Source: Halichondria panicea
Taxonomy: Eukaryota; Porifera; Demospongiae; Suberitida; Halichondriidae
DNA length: 64,000 nt
Direction of reading: 5' to 3'
Assembly: GCF_963675165.1 (NCBI RefSeq)
Contig: NC_087377.1
Span: 16,114,518 to 16,178,517 of the forward strand
Under the pieces are notes generated by a model. That model was not told the origin of the DNA. It ran no database searches and saw only the letters and a program-made list of their open reading frames with translations. Each line of letters starts with the position of its first letter. Position 1 is the stretch's first letter. The position numbers and the translations under genes were made by a program. Positions 39,690-52,070 of the stretch are shown here, one piece after another.

Positions 39690-40628
39690 TCAGAATCGTT
39701 TGTAGAGCTTGTTCTGGAGCATTTTTGTGGCCTTTCTCATTTCAGGGTTCCTCAAAATAGCTATGGAGTCAATTACCGGTAACAGTGAGTATAATTGTTC
39801 CAATAAGAATAACATTAATAGCAAAGCTTCGGATGGTCGAACTCCCAACGGTGTAAAAATTAGGTTGATAAAAATGAATCCAAACAATGGTGGAATATAT
39901 ACTCCAAAAAGCGAGAGAAAGAGTGTGAAAAAAGTGATGTTTGCCTTTCAATCTCGTTTTCTTTGCTTGATGTTTTCTCGTGTGCCCAAGGACATGATTT
40001 GGTTGCATATTCTCTTTGCTTTGATGAGCAGTGTTATGTACATCACCATGGGGACTACGCTACCCATTATCAGTCCTAGTGCTGTGAATAATGTTGTGTG
40101 TGTCTTACAAAACGCGTAATTTGGGCATGTCTCGTCAACGGGACTGGCGCATATCCAAATAATTCTACTGACACCAAAGCAACCAAATATCATCTTTAGC
40201 CCTCTGTTGATTGCAGATAATGCTAGCACTATCGAACATAGTATCAATATCACTTTCCTTCTGTGTCTCTTGTATCGAAAAGGTATGAAAACGGTGCAGA
40301 AACGATCGCAGACAAACACAAACATGAGCCAGTTACGAAGGTTGAAAGTAAATGAAAATACTCCACCACTGATAACGCACATGTGCATGTACTCCAAGCG
40401 ACCATTGTCCATCAATTGTAGAAATAACTGCTGTAGGAAAAATGATAAGTACGTATGAACAATCGATGATTGCCACTTGCATGTAGAGTTAAGACTGATG
40501 CTAAACAGTGCAATGTAGTATACAAGGGCAAAGTAACGTAATCCTAACTCAGCATTGTCACTCAATTCTTGGTGTCCAAACAGCCTATGCTCTTCACATG
40601 ATTGGTTTAGCTCACTGGAGAGGTTCAT
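39690..40628 (-). pseudogene. G2: 7TM receptor pseudogene
   Basis: Start MNLSSELNQSC as in G1. A deletion removes most of TM1 and TM2, with a frameshift (LNSTCKWQSSIV). The third loop carries a CGA-to-TGA change, so KRDRK reads KRD-stop before KANITFF. TM6 and TM7 remain recognisable downstream to RNPEMR. Confidence 0.85.
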
Positions 40629-41706
40629 TATGACTAGCTCGACCTATTAACTTGTACTGCTATAGAAACAGGGCTAGTATAGAACCCTCACTACATTCAG
40701 GTTACTATATACAACCAGCCCTTTGGGCCTCTAAAGTAGAAACTTTCTAAACAGTGTTTAACTATTATATATAACTATAGTGCTACTTTATATGAGATTG
40801 TTCTGGTTATACGGATGCTGTTTGGTTGTGTTTTCTCATGTGTTTGTCTGGGAAGAATACTTATAAGTATGCTGTTTAGTGAAGTTTTGCTCATGTAACC
40901 ATCCATGCATGCACGGTGTCTATTTATAGTTAGTGAAGTTAAGACGTACTAGCTTGCATGCCGATATACCGTATACTGCATGTGTTGTGTCTATTATATA
41001 TACGTATAATTATAGTGTTGCTTTATATTAGATTTCTTTCGATTGTTCATATATATAAAATGGTTACGGATGCTGTTTGGTGGTGTTTTCTCATGTTTGT
41101 CTGGGAGGCATAATTTATAAGTATGCTGTTTAGTGATCAGAAGTTATTTCTCCAGACCTGTATATACCCCCGGACATACATACATGCATGCATGTCACTT
41201 AGGGCATTGTTGTGATATCTATCTCATATAATAATTATGTACTTTTACTGTGTGCAGAAAAACACAAGCATCCGTAACCATTTATAAGTTAAACCTAATA
41301 TAAAGCAACACTATAATTATATATACATATATAATAGACACAACACAGTATATACGGTATACATGCAGCTATACTAGTCATGCACAACTATTAACTTCGC
41401 AAACCATAAATATAGACACCATGGATGGATGTAAGATATGCCCACAGGGTATAACAATTCCCTCTCATAATTTCCCCAGACATGATACAAGATCTTGTAG
41501 AGATAATTTTGTCTGTCGGCATGTTAAAAAGTAGGGTATATATAACGATGTTTGATTTGAACAAAGGGCAATTGCCGGCCACACAAATGCATGGTCCTGG
41601 GTGAGCAGGGAGATAGAGACACTGCTTGGGAAATTTCTATTTTCGCTTTTCTATCACTATAATATAAATAACAACGTTTCGTGTAAAATCGTTTGTATAT
41701 AGAGCT
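40629..41706. other. Intergenic region with large inverted repeat
   Basis: No gene seen. The segment tatagtgttgctttatatta...ggttacggatgctg (about 41018-41080) recurs in reverse orientation at about 41262-41330 (catccgtaaccat ... aatataaagcaacactata). Related copies lie in the flank of G3 (about 42845-43170). These are flank repeats of the receptor array. Confidence 0.6.
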
Positions 41707-42732
41707 TCACTGTTGCAAATGATGTGTACTGCATCTTTTCAGTTTGTTCATGAGAATTTTAATGGCCTTTCTCATTTCAGGGTTCCTTAAGATAGCTATA
41801 GAGTCCATTACCGGTAACAGTGCATACAATTGTTCCAATAAGGATAAGACCAGCAGCAAAGCTTTAGGTGGATGAACTCCCAATGGTGCAAAAAATAGAT
41901 TGATCAAAATGTATCCAAACAATGGTGGAATATATACTCCAAAAAGCGAGAGAAAGAGTGTGAAAAAAGTGATGTTTGCCTTTCGATCCCGTTTTCTTTG
42001 CTCTGTGTTTTCTTGTGTGCTGCCTGAGGGTATGATTTGGTTGCGTACTCTCTTTGCTTTGATGAGCAGTGTTATGTACATCACCATGGGGACTACGCTA
42101 CCCATTATCAGTCCTAGTGCTATGAATAATGTTGTGTGTGTCTGACAAAACGTGTAGTTAGGGCATGTCTCGTCAACGGGACTGGCACATGTCCAAATAA
42201 CTCTACTGACACCAAAGCAACCAAATATCATCTTTAGCCCTCCGTTGATTGCAGATATTGCTAGCACTATCGAACACAGTATCAATATCACTTTCCTTCT
42301 GTGTCTGCTGTATCGGAAAGGTATAAAAACGTTGCAGAAACGATCGCAGACGAACACAAACATGAGCCAGTTACGAAGGTTGAATGTAAATGTAAATACT
42401 CCACCAGTGATATTGCATGTGTGTAATCCAATTGACCATTGTCCATCAATTGTAGAAATAACAGCTGTAGGGAAAATGATAAGTACGTGTAAAAAATCGA
42501 TGATTGCCACTTGTAGAGTTAAGACAAATGTAGTCTGATGCAGATGCTTAAATTTGATGATGAGGAAGATGATCAGTCCTGTAAGACTTAGAGACAATGG
42601 AAACAGTGCAATGTAGTATACAAGGACAAAGTAGCGTAATCCTAACTCAGCATTGTCGCTTAATTCTTGGTGTCCAAACAGCCTATGCTCTTCACAAGAT
42701 TTGTTTAGCTCACTGGAGAGGTTCATTATCAC
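41707..42732 (-). CDS. G3: rhodopsin-like 7TM receptor, intact
   Basis: Single exon, 341 aa, with a MIM start (MIMNLSSELNKSC). Very close to G1 through all seven hydrophobic segments, with CDRFC, ETCP in loop 2, EQRKRDRK and RNPEMR. Ends KRCSTHHLQQ. The open frame, in an array full of pseudogenes, suggests it is functional. Confidence 0.85.
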   Translation of the reverse strand: MIMNLSSELNKSCEEHRLFGHQELSDNAELGLRYFVLVYYIALFPLSLSLTGLIIFLIIKFKHLHQTTFVLTLQVAIIDFLHVLIIFPTAVISTIDGQWSIGLHTCNITGGVFTFTFNLRNWLMFVFVCDRFCNVFIPFRYSRHRRKVILILCSIVLAISAINGGLKMIFGCFGVSRVIWTCASPVDETCPNYTFCQTHTTLFIALGLIMGSVVPMVMYITLLIKAKRVRNQIIPSGSTQENTEQRKRDRKANITFFTLFLSLFGVYIPPLFGYILINLFFAPLGVHPPKALLLVLSLLEQLYALLPVMDSIAILRNPEMRKAIKILMNKLKRCSTHHLQQ

Positions 42733-43379
42733 TAGCTTGACCTATTGACTTGCTGCTTTAGAAACAGGGCTAGTATATATAGAACCCTCACTACATTCAG
42801 GTCTAAATCATGTAGAAACTTTTTAAAATTACAGTTTTTACATAATTATATAGTGTTACTTTATATTAGATTGTTCTGGTTACGGATGCTGTTTAGTTGT
42901 GTTTTCTCATGCATGTGTTTGTCTGGGAAGTATATAATTATAAGTATTTATGCTGTTTAGTGAAGTTTTGCTTATGTATTTCTCCAGACCTGTATATACC
43001 CCCAGACATACATACATGCATGCATGTCACTTAGGGCATTGTTGTGATATCTATCTGATATAATAATTATGTACTTTTACTGCATGTGTGCAGACAAACA
43101 CAAGCATCCGTAACCATTTATAAGTTAAATGTATAATGTATTATTTATAGCAACACTATATATACGGTATACTAGTCATGCAATATTAATATAATTATAA
43201 TATATAGCAACACTATATAGGGTATACTAGTCATGCACAATTATTAACTTCGCAAACCATAAATATAGACACCACGATGGATGTAAGATATGCCCAGGGT
43301 ATAATTATTATAACTGTGATAATCCCCTCTCACAATTTCCTCAGACATGTTTGATACAAGATCTTGTATAGATAGCTTC
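42733..43379. other. Intergenic region
   Basis: Copies of the G3 upstream and downstream flank repeats (gttacggatgctgtttag, catgcatgcatgtcactta). No coding segment. Confidence 0.5.
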
Positions 43380-44244
43380 AGGTAGATGAATTCCCAACGG
43401 TGCAAAAATCAAAATGTATGCCAGCAAAAGTGCATGGAATATACTAACTCCAAAGACCGAGAAAAAGAGTGTGAAAAAAGTGATGTTTGCCTTTTGTATT
43501 CTTTGCTCTGTGTCTTCTTGTGTGCTTGAGGGTATGATTTGGTTTTGTATTTTCTTTACTTTGATGAATAGTGCTATATGTACATCACCATGGGAACGTA
43601 GCTACCCACTATCTGTACAATTATTGCAATTACTATTGTGTGCCACTGACAAATCTCGAAATTTGGGCATGTTTCGTCAAAAACAGGACTGATGCATGCC
43701 GAAGTAACTCTATCGTACACAAAGCAACCAAGTATCGTTGGTAGTACTGCATTGATTGCAGATAATGCTAGCACCGTCGAACATAGAATCAATATCACTT
43801 TCCTTCTGTGTCTGTTGTATCGGAAAGGAATGAAAACGGTGCAGAAATGATCGCAGACAAACACAAACATGAGCCAGTTACGAAGGTTGAAAGATTAACA
43901 AGAATACTCCACCAGTGATATTACATGTGTGAAATCCAGCTGACCATTGTCCATCAATTGCAGAAATAATAGCTGCAAACACGAAGATAAGTATACGAAC
44001 AAGAAATCGAGGATTGCTACTTGTATAGAGCTAAGAAAAATGTTGTCTGATGTAGATGCTTAAATTTAATAATGATGTAGGTGATCAATCCTGTAAGAAT
44101 TATAGGGAAGATGGAAGCAGTACGATGTTGTATATCCAAGAACAAAGTAGCGTATAATCCTAAGTCAGCATTGTCACTCAATTCTTGTTGTCCAAACAGC
44201 CTAAGCCCTTCACAAGATTGGTTTAGCTCACTAGAGAAGTTCAT
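43380..44244 (-). pseudogene. G4: 7TM receptor pseudogene
   Basis: N-terminal part MNFSSELNQSC at 44244 runs into frameshifts in TM1-TM2. The middle survives (FVCDHFCTVFIPFRY, with Arg to His in the DRF position; DETCPNFEIC). The 3' part is shortened and ends within TM6 sequence at about 43380, without TM7 or RNPEMR. Confidence 0.8.
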
Positions 44245-44857
44245 TGTGACTAGCTCTTGACTGGTATGCTAGACAAGCTAAGTATACTGTATGTTGAATT
44301 GCATGTCTACTTTGTGTTGCTTTACTGAAGTATAGTGTGCATTGTCATGTTGATATTTTTCGTTTTTTCTACCTATAATTATAGCACCATTTATATGGCG
44401 TGTAAAGTTGACCCATAAAATTGACCCCTTAATTGGCAAGCAAGTTTAATGTACCCATATTGCCCATATAATTATATTTGGGACAACATTTACGCAATAG
44501 CAAAAAAATAATCGAGTGTATAATAATTATTGCCACTCGCAGAGTTAGGAAAAATGTAGTCTCTTGTAAACTTGATGATAAGGAAAGATGATCAGTTCTG
44601 TAAGACAGTACAGATGATGTGACTATTGTGGTAAATTATATAATGTCACGCAATAACATTAATTTTGTGTTTACAGCAATTAATTAATATAATCGTTGTT
44701 GCAGCAGTACTCAATGCAGCTGTACTTATTCTCTGCATGTGACTCGTCTGTTTAATCTTGAGTATATATATTTTCCATTTCATCATTCATTCCTAGCTTA
44801 TTTTATATACAGTCCATGCAATACTGGTGTATGTAGAAGCGATATGGGGCTTCCCCC
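44245..44857. other. Intergenic region
   Basis: AT-rich. A short receptor fragment may lie at about 44530-44610 (complement of the TM1-TM2 region). Otherwise nothing recognised. Confidence 0.4.
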
Positions 44858-46095
44858 TCATTTTGGGACACCCGGCCCTAAAACACTAGCGATTTGGGGT
44901 GTTATATTTTCAGTACTTGTGTTAGCATCAGTATAATATATTGCAGCAGTTCTTGTTGTATCAAAAACAGTACTCGATTCAGTATCTGTTCTTGTAGTAC
45001 TAGTTGTAGTAGTACTTGTTCCAGCTGTACTTTTTACATCACTACTGGCTGTTGTTGCAGCAGTTCTCGGTGTTGCATTTGTTCTTATATTTCCTCTTCT
45101 TTGATTTGTCAGTTTGTTCTTGAGTATATTAATGGCCTTTCTCATGCCAGGGTTCCTCAAGATAGCTATGGAGTCAATTACCGGTAACAGTGTGCGCAAT
45201 TCTTGGGATAAGGATAAAACTATTAAAAACACTTCGGATGGTTGAGCTCCCAATGGTGCAAAAATTAATTCGAGTACAAAGAATCCAAACAAAGGTGGAA
45301 TACTAACTCTAATTAGAGCGAGAAAGAGTGTGAAAAAAGTTAAGTTAGCCTTTCGATCTCGTTTTCTTTGTTCTACGTCTTTTTGTGCTCCTGGGTGTAT
45401 GATACGGTTCCGAACTATCTTTGCCTTGATAAATAGTGATATGTACATCACCATAGGGACGAAGTTTCCCACTATCTGTCCTAGTGCTATAAATATTATT
45501 GTGTGAAGCTGACACAACTCGTAATTGAGGCATGTCTCGTGAATGGAAATGATGCATTCCCAAACAACTCGACTGAAACCAAAGCAACCAAGTATCATCG
45601 GTAACCCTGCTGCGAACACAGATAATGCCAGCACTGTTAAACACAGAATCAATATCACTTTTTTTCTATGTTTGTTGTAGCTGAAAGGCATGAAAACGGT
45701 GCAGAAACAATCGCAGACAAACACAAACATGAGCCAGTTACGAAGTTGCACAAACAATACGATTATTCCACCATTGATATTGCATGTGAGTATTCCAAAC
45801 GACCATTGTCCATTAATTGCAGAAATAATAGCTACAGGTAGGAATGTAAGTACGAACAAAGAATCGATGATAGCCACTTTTAGAGCTAAAAAGAATGTAG
45901 TCTGTTGTAGATGCTTGAATATTTGATGATGAGGAAGATTATCAGTCCCGTAAGACTTAAGGACAATGGAAACAGTACAACATCGTATCCAAGGACAAAG
46001 TAATGTGACGCTATATCAGCATTATTGCTCAATTCTTGTTTTCCAAACAGCCTAAGCTCTTCACAAGATTGGTTTAGCTCACTGGAGATGTTCAT
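44858..46095 (-). pseudogene. G5: 7TM receptor with Ser/Thr-rich tail, single frameshift
   Basis: MNISSELNQSC at 46095 opens TM1. A two-base insertion near 45925 (aaatattcaag where others have aaattcaag) breaks the frame between TM1 and TM2. From there 339 codons are open: CDCFCTVFMPF, ETCLNYELC, EQRKRDRKANLTFF and RNPGMRKAI. The tail is extended by some 80 residues, rich in Thr and Ser (GTSTTTTSTTRTD). Only one lesion is visible, so a sequencing error or a polymorphic allele is possible. Confidence 0.75.
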
Positions 46096-46951
46096 TGTGA
46101 CTAGCTCAACCTAATGTCTTGACTTGTATTGCTTTAAAAGTCACAGTAAACTAATGTCTTTTAAACTGTCAATTCTTCAGGCTTGCTAAATAACTAGCAC
46201 TATTTCCTTCTGAATCAATAATTTAAAATTGCTACAAAGCACTATTTTAATTCACGTTGCATAAAAGAGGACTGTATAGAAATTCTCCTCTAGTTTGAAA
46301 CCATTACATACGACTAAAAGTAGAACGTCCGAATAACAGACAAGTTGGTGCAGGAGGTTTTGTCGGTTCGGAGGTCTAGGGGTTGTACTATAATTATAAT
46401 GTTACGTTACCTTAAATTATTTATAATTATTATAAGGTATGTACAAATTATGTATAGATTGAGACAATAATGACTTCAAGGTGCACAAAGATGATGAACT
46501 GAATCAGTGTCAACCCCGAATAGCGGACACCTCTAAAGTAATATAAAATAATAGTTGATTAATATTCTTGAATATTCCTTACTTTGAGGGCATTGTTGCT
46601 CCAATTCAGCAGAACACAAAGGCATATGGTATTTTTATCGCCATTCATTTTGCAATAAAAGGCTCACCATAAAAAAATTGATCACAATGTGTGCTTGCAA
46701 ACCCTTGTCTGGTGAATACTAAATAATAATTCCCCTGATTCTTTATCTGACTGTGCACGTTCATTTGTGTTTAAAGCTAATTGTTGCAGCATTATAATTA
46801 CTTGTTGCAGCAGTACTCGTTATTGTATATTCATTCTTGTGTTCTTAATTCTGTGATCTTCTTGGGGATTTACATTTCAGCTGATATACATTTGTAGCTA
46901 TTATAATTATAGAGTATTATGTCGTACTATACATTTTTCTTAACTCTATAA
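46096..46951. other. Intergenic region
   Basis: Contains the family flank motif ggcttgctaaat near 46184 and AT-rich filler. No gene recognised. Confidence 0.5.
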
Positions 46952-47272
46952 GTGGCAATCATCGATTGTTCGTACATAGTTATATATTTTCTACAGCTGT
47001 TATTTCTACAATTGATGGACGATGGTCAATTGGATTACACACATGCAATATCACTGGTGGAGTATTTTCATTTACTTTCAACCTTCGTTAACTGGCTCAT
47101 GTTTGTGTTTGTCTGCAATCGCTTTTGCATTGTCTTCAGGCCTTTCCGGTACAACAGACACAGAAGGAAAGTGATATCGATACTATGTTTGACAGTGTTA
47201 GCATTATCTGCAATCAGTGCAGTGCTATATACCGACTACATTTATAAGCGAAAACTCGGCCTGGGATCCGAG
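46952..47272 (+). pseudogene. G6: inverted 7TM receptor fragment (TM2-TM4)
   Basis: The only receptor piece on the plus strand. It covers TM2 to TM4 (AIIDCSYIV, then FNWLMFVFVCNRFC-like sequence and PFRYNRHRRKV), with frameshifts around the TM3 start. It ends abruptly at ttataagcgaaaactcggcctgggatccgaggcta, a hairpin-repeat arm also found at the break in G8. Confidence 0.75.
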
Positions 47273-47973
47273 GCTATTATATATGTACAGTAGACTCTCG
47301 CTAATCCGGCCACCTGTGACAGTGTAGCTTATAGGGCGGATTTCGATGGTCGCATTTTAGAAAATAGCCACGGCTAAAAAACAACCTTACCTCGAATCTA
47401 ATGACTGTCTGTCTTGAGGATAATAATCATTCTACTCTCTATAAGTGTAATTTAAGTTATCTGCCAAACCACACACAGTATACTGGTAGTTTGGGGCAGC
47501 AGCCATGCATGCAGTACTGGCCAGTATACGGAATATAGCGAGTGGTATGGGGTGCCAAATGTGTCAAAATAAAAAATGCCCGTATTTATATATCCATGCA
47601 TGTGTGTATTTACAATTTATATCCACGTGTATATTTATAAAACAAGAAGGATATAAATTATTTAAATCAATAGCGTGGTAATTTTGAGACATTTGCATGG
47701 CACCCCATACTATTGGCATAATTATATAAATGGCCCGTGGAAAGTTTCCATTGATTTTGGCAGCCAAATTTACCATAATATATATATATATTCATTATAA
47801 TTTTGCATTTAGCTTGTGGCATAATTATAATGGAGATCATGACATTGTGTTTGAATACGTGTACACGTATAGGTTAATTGCACTATTATATATATAGTAA
47901 TAATAATTATGTTCTGTCTTATTAAAAGGTGACTGAGCACCATTCATAATTCTCAATCGTTTGTAAAGCTTCA
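47273..47973. other. Intergenic region
   Basis: AT-rich, no gene. Contains the segment aatggcccgtggaaagtttcc (about 47730), a 3' flank block repeated near 36842 and 55877. Confidence 0.5.
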
Positions 47974-48987
47974 CTATTGCAAATGGTGTGTACTGCATCC
48001 TTTCAGTTTGTTCCTGAGCATTTTAATGGCCTTTCTCATTTCAGGGTTCCTCAAGATAGCTATGGAGTCTATTACTGGTAACAGTGAATACAATTGTTGC
48101 ATTAAGGATAAGACTAGTAGCAAAGCTTTGGGTGGTTGAATTCCCAACGGTGCAGCAATTATGTTGGTCACGTAGTATGCAAACAATGGTGGAATATATA
48201 CTCCAAAAAGCGAGAGAAAGAGTGTGAAAAAAGTGATGTTAACCTTTCGATTTCGTTTTCTTTGTTCTGTGTCTTCTTGTGTGCCTGAGGACATGATTTG
48301 GTTGCGTACTCTCTTTGCTTTAATGAACAGTGCTATGTACATCACCATGGGGACACAGCTACCCACTATCAGTCCTAGTGCTGTGAACACTGTTGTGTGT
48401 GTCTGACAAAACGTGTAATTGGGACATATCTCGTCAACGGGACCGATGCATACCCAAAAAACTCTACTGATACCAAAGCAACGAAATATCGTCTTTAGCA
48501 CTCCGTTGATTGCAGATATTGCTAGCACTATCAAACATAGTATCAATATCACTTTTTTTCTGTTTCTGTTGTACCGGAAAGGCATGAAAACAGTGCAGAA
48601 ACGATCGCAGACAAACACAAACATGAGACAGTATCGCAGTTGGAAAGTAAATGAGAATACTCCACCAGTGATAGCGCACATGTGTAATCCAAGTGACCAT
48701 TGTCCATCAATCGTAGAAATAACTGCTGTAGGAAAAATGATAAGTGCGAATGAAAAATCGAGGATTGCCACTTGTAGAGTTAAGAAGAATGTAGTCTGAT
48801 GCAGACGCTTGAATTTGATGATGAGGAAGATGATCAGCCCTGTAAGACTTAGAGACAATGGAAACAGTGCAATGTAGTATACAAGGGCAAAGTAGCGAAA
48901 TCCTAAGTCAGCATTGTCACTCAATTCTTGGTGTCCAAACAGCCTAAGCTCTTCACAAGATTGGTTTAGCTCACTGGAGAGGTTCAT
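47974..48987 (-). CDS. G7: rhodopsin-like 7TM receptor, intact
   Basis: Single exon, 337 aa, MNLSSELNQSCEELRLFG. Seven hydrophobic segments, CDRFCTVFMPFRY at the end of TM3, EICPNYTFC in loop 2, EQRKRNRKVNITFF before TM6 and RNPEMRKAI after TM7. More diverged from G1/G3 than they are from each other (for instance FQLRYCLMF for FNLRNWLMF in TM3). Confidence 0.85.
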   Translation of the reverse strand: MNLSSELNQSCEELRLFGHQELSDNADLGFRYFALVYYIALFPLSLSLTGLIIFLIIKFKRLHQTTFFLTLQVAILDFSFALIIFPTAVISTIDGQWSLGLHMCAITGGVFSFTFQLRYCLMFVFVCDRFCTVFMPFRYNRNRKKVILILCLIVLAISAINGVLKTIFRCFGISRVFWVCIGPVDEICPNYTFCQTHTTVFTALGLIVGSCVPMVMYIALFIKAKRVRNQIMSSGTQEDTEQRKRNRKVNITFFTLFLSLFGVYIPPLFAYYVTNIIAAPLGIQPPKALLLVLSLMQQLYSLLPVIDSIAILRNPEMRKAIKMLRNKLKGCSTHHLQ

Positions 48988-49471
48988 AATATTACAATGG
49001 ACTATAGCTATTGACTTGTATATAATTATACTGTGTGTTGTCTTTTATACTTTGTGCTGTTCCTTTAAAAATGGTTCGACAGTCATGTATGTTCATGGAT
49101 GCTGTTTCGTGCTGTTTTCTCATGTGTTTCTCTATATACCCACGCAAGCCCACGACATGCACGTATCATTTTGCTGTTTGTATACATAATACCCAATGCA
49201 TGTACATAATATCACGTACATGTTGTTTAGTGCATGGTTTTTGGTGGTATAATTATGCTCATTCGTACGTCTCCGAGTGTGGGCCAAGTCAGTGATCGTT
49301 CGTCCGGTATATCTGACCCATTGCCAGGGTGACACATGCCCCCTCGGTACCCTTGGTCAATGCGGTTGATTAGTGTATATATACACGTTGCTGTAATATC
49401 TATAACTAATACAAACATGATCCAGTTGTAAAGTTGGAAAATACTTGACCACTGATTCCCATAGCTATATT

Positions 49472-49741
49472 AGGAGCCCATGAATAAGAGAAGGAGCGGC
49501 TGCACTATACGGGGATCACGTTTCGTAATTGGCTATAATGACTGCATTTCCATATATATGCAGAGTCACTATAAGTGGTTGAATCCCTACACGGGCATGT
49601 TATGCGCAATATACAAGGGTGCAGTTTGCAAGTACTTAGACGCTTTTATAAAAAGGAAGTGCGGTTTCACCGGCAATTACGAAACGTGATCCCCGGTATT
49701 ATGTTGAAGTTAGCCGCTCCTTCTCTTAGTTATGGGCTCCT
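49472..49741. mobile_element. MITE copy a, 270 bp
   Basis: Terminal inverted repeats aggagcccatgaataagag and ctcttagttatgggctcct continue inward for about 60 bases with mismatches (gagaaggagcggct; ggggatcacgtttcgtaatt). A second copy is at 60255-60521. No coding content. Confidence 0.85.
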
Positions 49742-50373
49742 GCATGGCTATAATAATAGAGTCATAAAATGTTGTGCACGAGTCAGCTCTCAATAGTGCA
49801 GCTATATAATTATAGCTAGCAAGTGAAACTGAGCTAGACTACAACCATTTCTCTAAAATGTCTGCACTAGCTGTCGAGCGCTACCATAATCTAGGCACCA
49901 GCCTAATTTTTTGGTGTTCTAAATGTGCTATTACCATGCAGGAACACATAAAGAGAAGGAGCATCTAACTCCCCAGAATAATATAGCTGTTGTCTAAGTG
50001 CATGGTGTATAGTAAATAAGTACAAGCTGACAAAACCATAATCCATTCAATTATAATTTCCTTCCATTTTGCGACACAAAGGCCGTAGTGTTTTTATAGC
50101 CATTTTGCAACAAAAGGCTCATTCAACATGATCACAATGTACTAAGTAACACAAGAGCAAGCTAGGGAAAGAGATGTACACCATGCATATAACCTTGATA
50201 ACGTGATATAATATATATATAGTTGTACTATTTAATAACTCTATATAACACAAGTAGTTAGACACTGTTTTTGTTTGTTTGTTGGTTTGTTTTGTTTTTT
50301 TTTGTTAGGAAGTTTCTACATGATTTAGAAGCAAAGGGCTGGTTGTAGTATCCCGAACGCAGTGAGGGTTTAC

Positions 50374-50420
50374 TAGCCTCGATTCAAGGCCGATTAAAAT
50401 ACGGCCTGGAATTGAGGCTA
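50374..50420. repeat. cctcga hairpin, 47 bp
   Basis: tagcctcgattcaaggccg pairs with cggcctggaattgaggcta around a short AT loop. Confidence 0.8.
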
Positions 50421-51692
50421 GGGTTCTACTAGCTCTGAGGACTTGTAAATCATGTGGAAACTTCCTAAACAGTGTCTAAGCATTTTAGATCATAGCAACC
50501 ATGAGTATTTAGCCAATCAGATTTGAATGTTCTTATCTACTAAGTAAAGTACATGATTTTCTAAGTAAGTACATGAAGTTGGATAGAACACTTCCTTTAG
50601 CCAATCAGATTGCAGTATTAATGGCAAACATGATCTAAATAATAATAATAATATCTTACTGTGCATGTTCATTTGTGTCTAAAGCTGTACTTATTGTTGT
50701 TGTAGCATCATAATTACTTGTTGCAGTAGTATAATTATACTCAATGCAGCATATAATTATATATACTCGTTATTGTATCTATTCTTGAGTTTTTTTCTCT
50801 GCAGTTTGTTTTAATTGAGCATTTTTCATTTCAGCTGATAGCTATTATATTGAGTTCATTATGCCGTCGTATACTCGTTATTACAGCACCTGTTCTTGTA
50901 GTACTAGTTGTAGTAGTACTCGTTCCAGCTGTACTTTTTACATCACTACTGGTTCTTGTTGCAGCAGTACTCAGTGTTGCATTTGTTATTATATTTCCTC
51001 TTCTTCGATTTGTCAGTTTTTTCTTGAGTATATTAATGGCCTTTCTCATTTCAGGGTTCCTCAAGATGACTATGGAATCCATTATCGGTAATAGTGTGCG
51101 CAATTCTTGGAATAAGGATAAAACTACTAGCAAAGCTTCAGGTGGATGAACTCCCAACGGTGCTAAAATAAATTCCATTACAAAGAATCCAAACAACGGT
51201 GGAATACTAACTCCAATTAGAGCGAGAAAGAGTGTGAAAAAAGTTACATTAGCCTTTCGGTCTCGTTTTCTTTGTTCTACGTCTTGTTGTGCGCCTGAGG
51301 GTATAACACGGTTTCGTACTTCTATCTTTGCCTTGATAAATAGTGATATGTACATCACCATGGGGACAAAGTTTCCCATTATCTGTCCTAATGTTATACT
51401 GGTTATTGCGAGCAGCTGACACAACTCAAAATTGGGGCATGTTTCGTGAATGAAACTGATGCATGCCCAAACAACTCGACTGAAACTAAAGCAACCGAAT
51501 ATCATCGGTAGCCCTGCTCCTAACACAGATAATGCCAGCACTGTTAAACATAGTATCAATATCACCTTTCTTCTTTGTCTGCTGTATTGGAAAGGCATGA
51601 AAACGGTGCAGAAACGATCGCAGACAAACAGTTACACAAACATGAGCCAGTTACGAAGTTGCAAAGTCAACACGATTATTCCACCACTGATA

Positions 51693-51764
51693 TAGCCTCG
51701 ATCCCAGGCCCAGTTGTTCGCCTAACCGTTATAAAAGCGAAAACTCGGCCTGGGATCGAGGCTA
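51693..51764. repeat. cctcga hairpin, 72 bp, inside G8
   Basis: tagcctcgatcccaggccc pairs with cggcctgggatcgaggcta. It sits exactly at the edge of the receptor homology. Confidence 0.85.
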
Positions 51765-51835
51765 GAGCTGTGTCTAGAGTTGTCTCTGTCTTTTTTTGTG
51801 CTGTTTATATTGTGTTACTAGGACAGTGTTATGTT

Positions 51836-51980
51836 GCTATGCCCTCGGGATATAAACTAGTTATAACACGTGCACTCGGGCTGCATGGCATATATTGCAC
51901 TCAGCCCTCGGGGCTGGCGCCCTTGTGCTTCAGTGCAATATATTCCATACATCCCTCGTGCCCGTGTTATAACTATAACG
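51836..51980. repeat. Second inverted repeat within the G8 insertion
   Basis: gccctcgggatataaac ... gttataacacgtgcactcggg is mirrored by ccctcgtgcccgtgttataac, with tatattgcac/gtgcaatata in the middle. A second small foldback element next to the hairpin. Confidence 0.6.
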
Positions 51981-52070
51981 TAATCCCAAATCAGCATTGT
52001 CACTCAATTCTTGATTTCCAAACTGCCTAAGCTCTTCACAAGATTGGTTTAGCTCACTGGAGAGGTTCAT

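Larger units (their letters stand above)
48988..50830. other. Intergenic region with MITE
   Basis: No gene. Holds the receptor 5' flank, a MITE at 49472-49741, a T/G-rich tract near 50262-50310 and a hairpin at 50374-50420. Confidence 0.6.
50831..52070 (-). pseudogene. G8: 7TM receptor pseudogene, interrupted by inserted palindromes
   Basis: N terminus at 52070 (MNLSSELNQSC...) stops at about 51985. A foreign segment at about 51690-51985 replaces TM1 and TM2. TM3 resumes with an in-frame TAA from a small insertion (FV-stop-LFVCDRF). The rest is open: PFQYSRQRRK, ETCPNFELC, EQRKRDRKANVTFF, RNPEMRKAI, and a Thr/Ser-rich tail like that of G5. Same subfamily as G5. Confidence 0.8.

Noticed and set aside
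44894-45187. Cys/Ser-rich frame on the plus strand
   Set aside because: It is the antisense of the Thr/Ser-rich receptor tail of G5; the same artefact occurs at 50861-51091.
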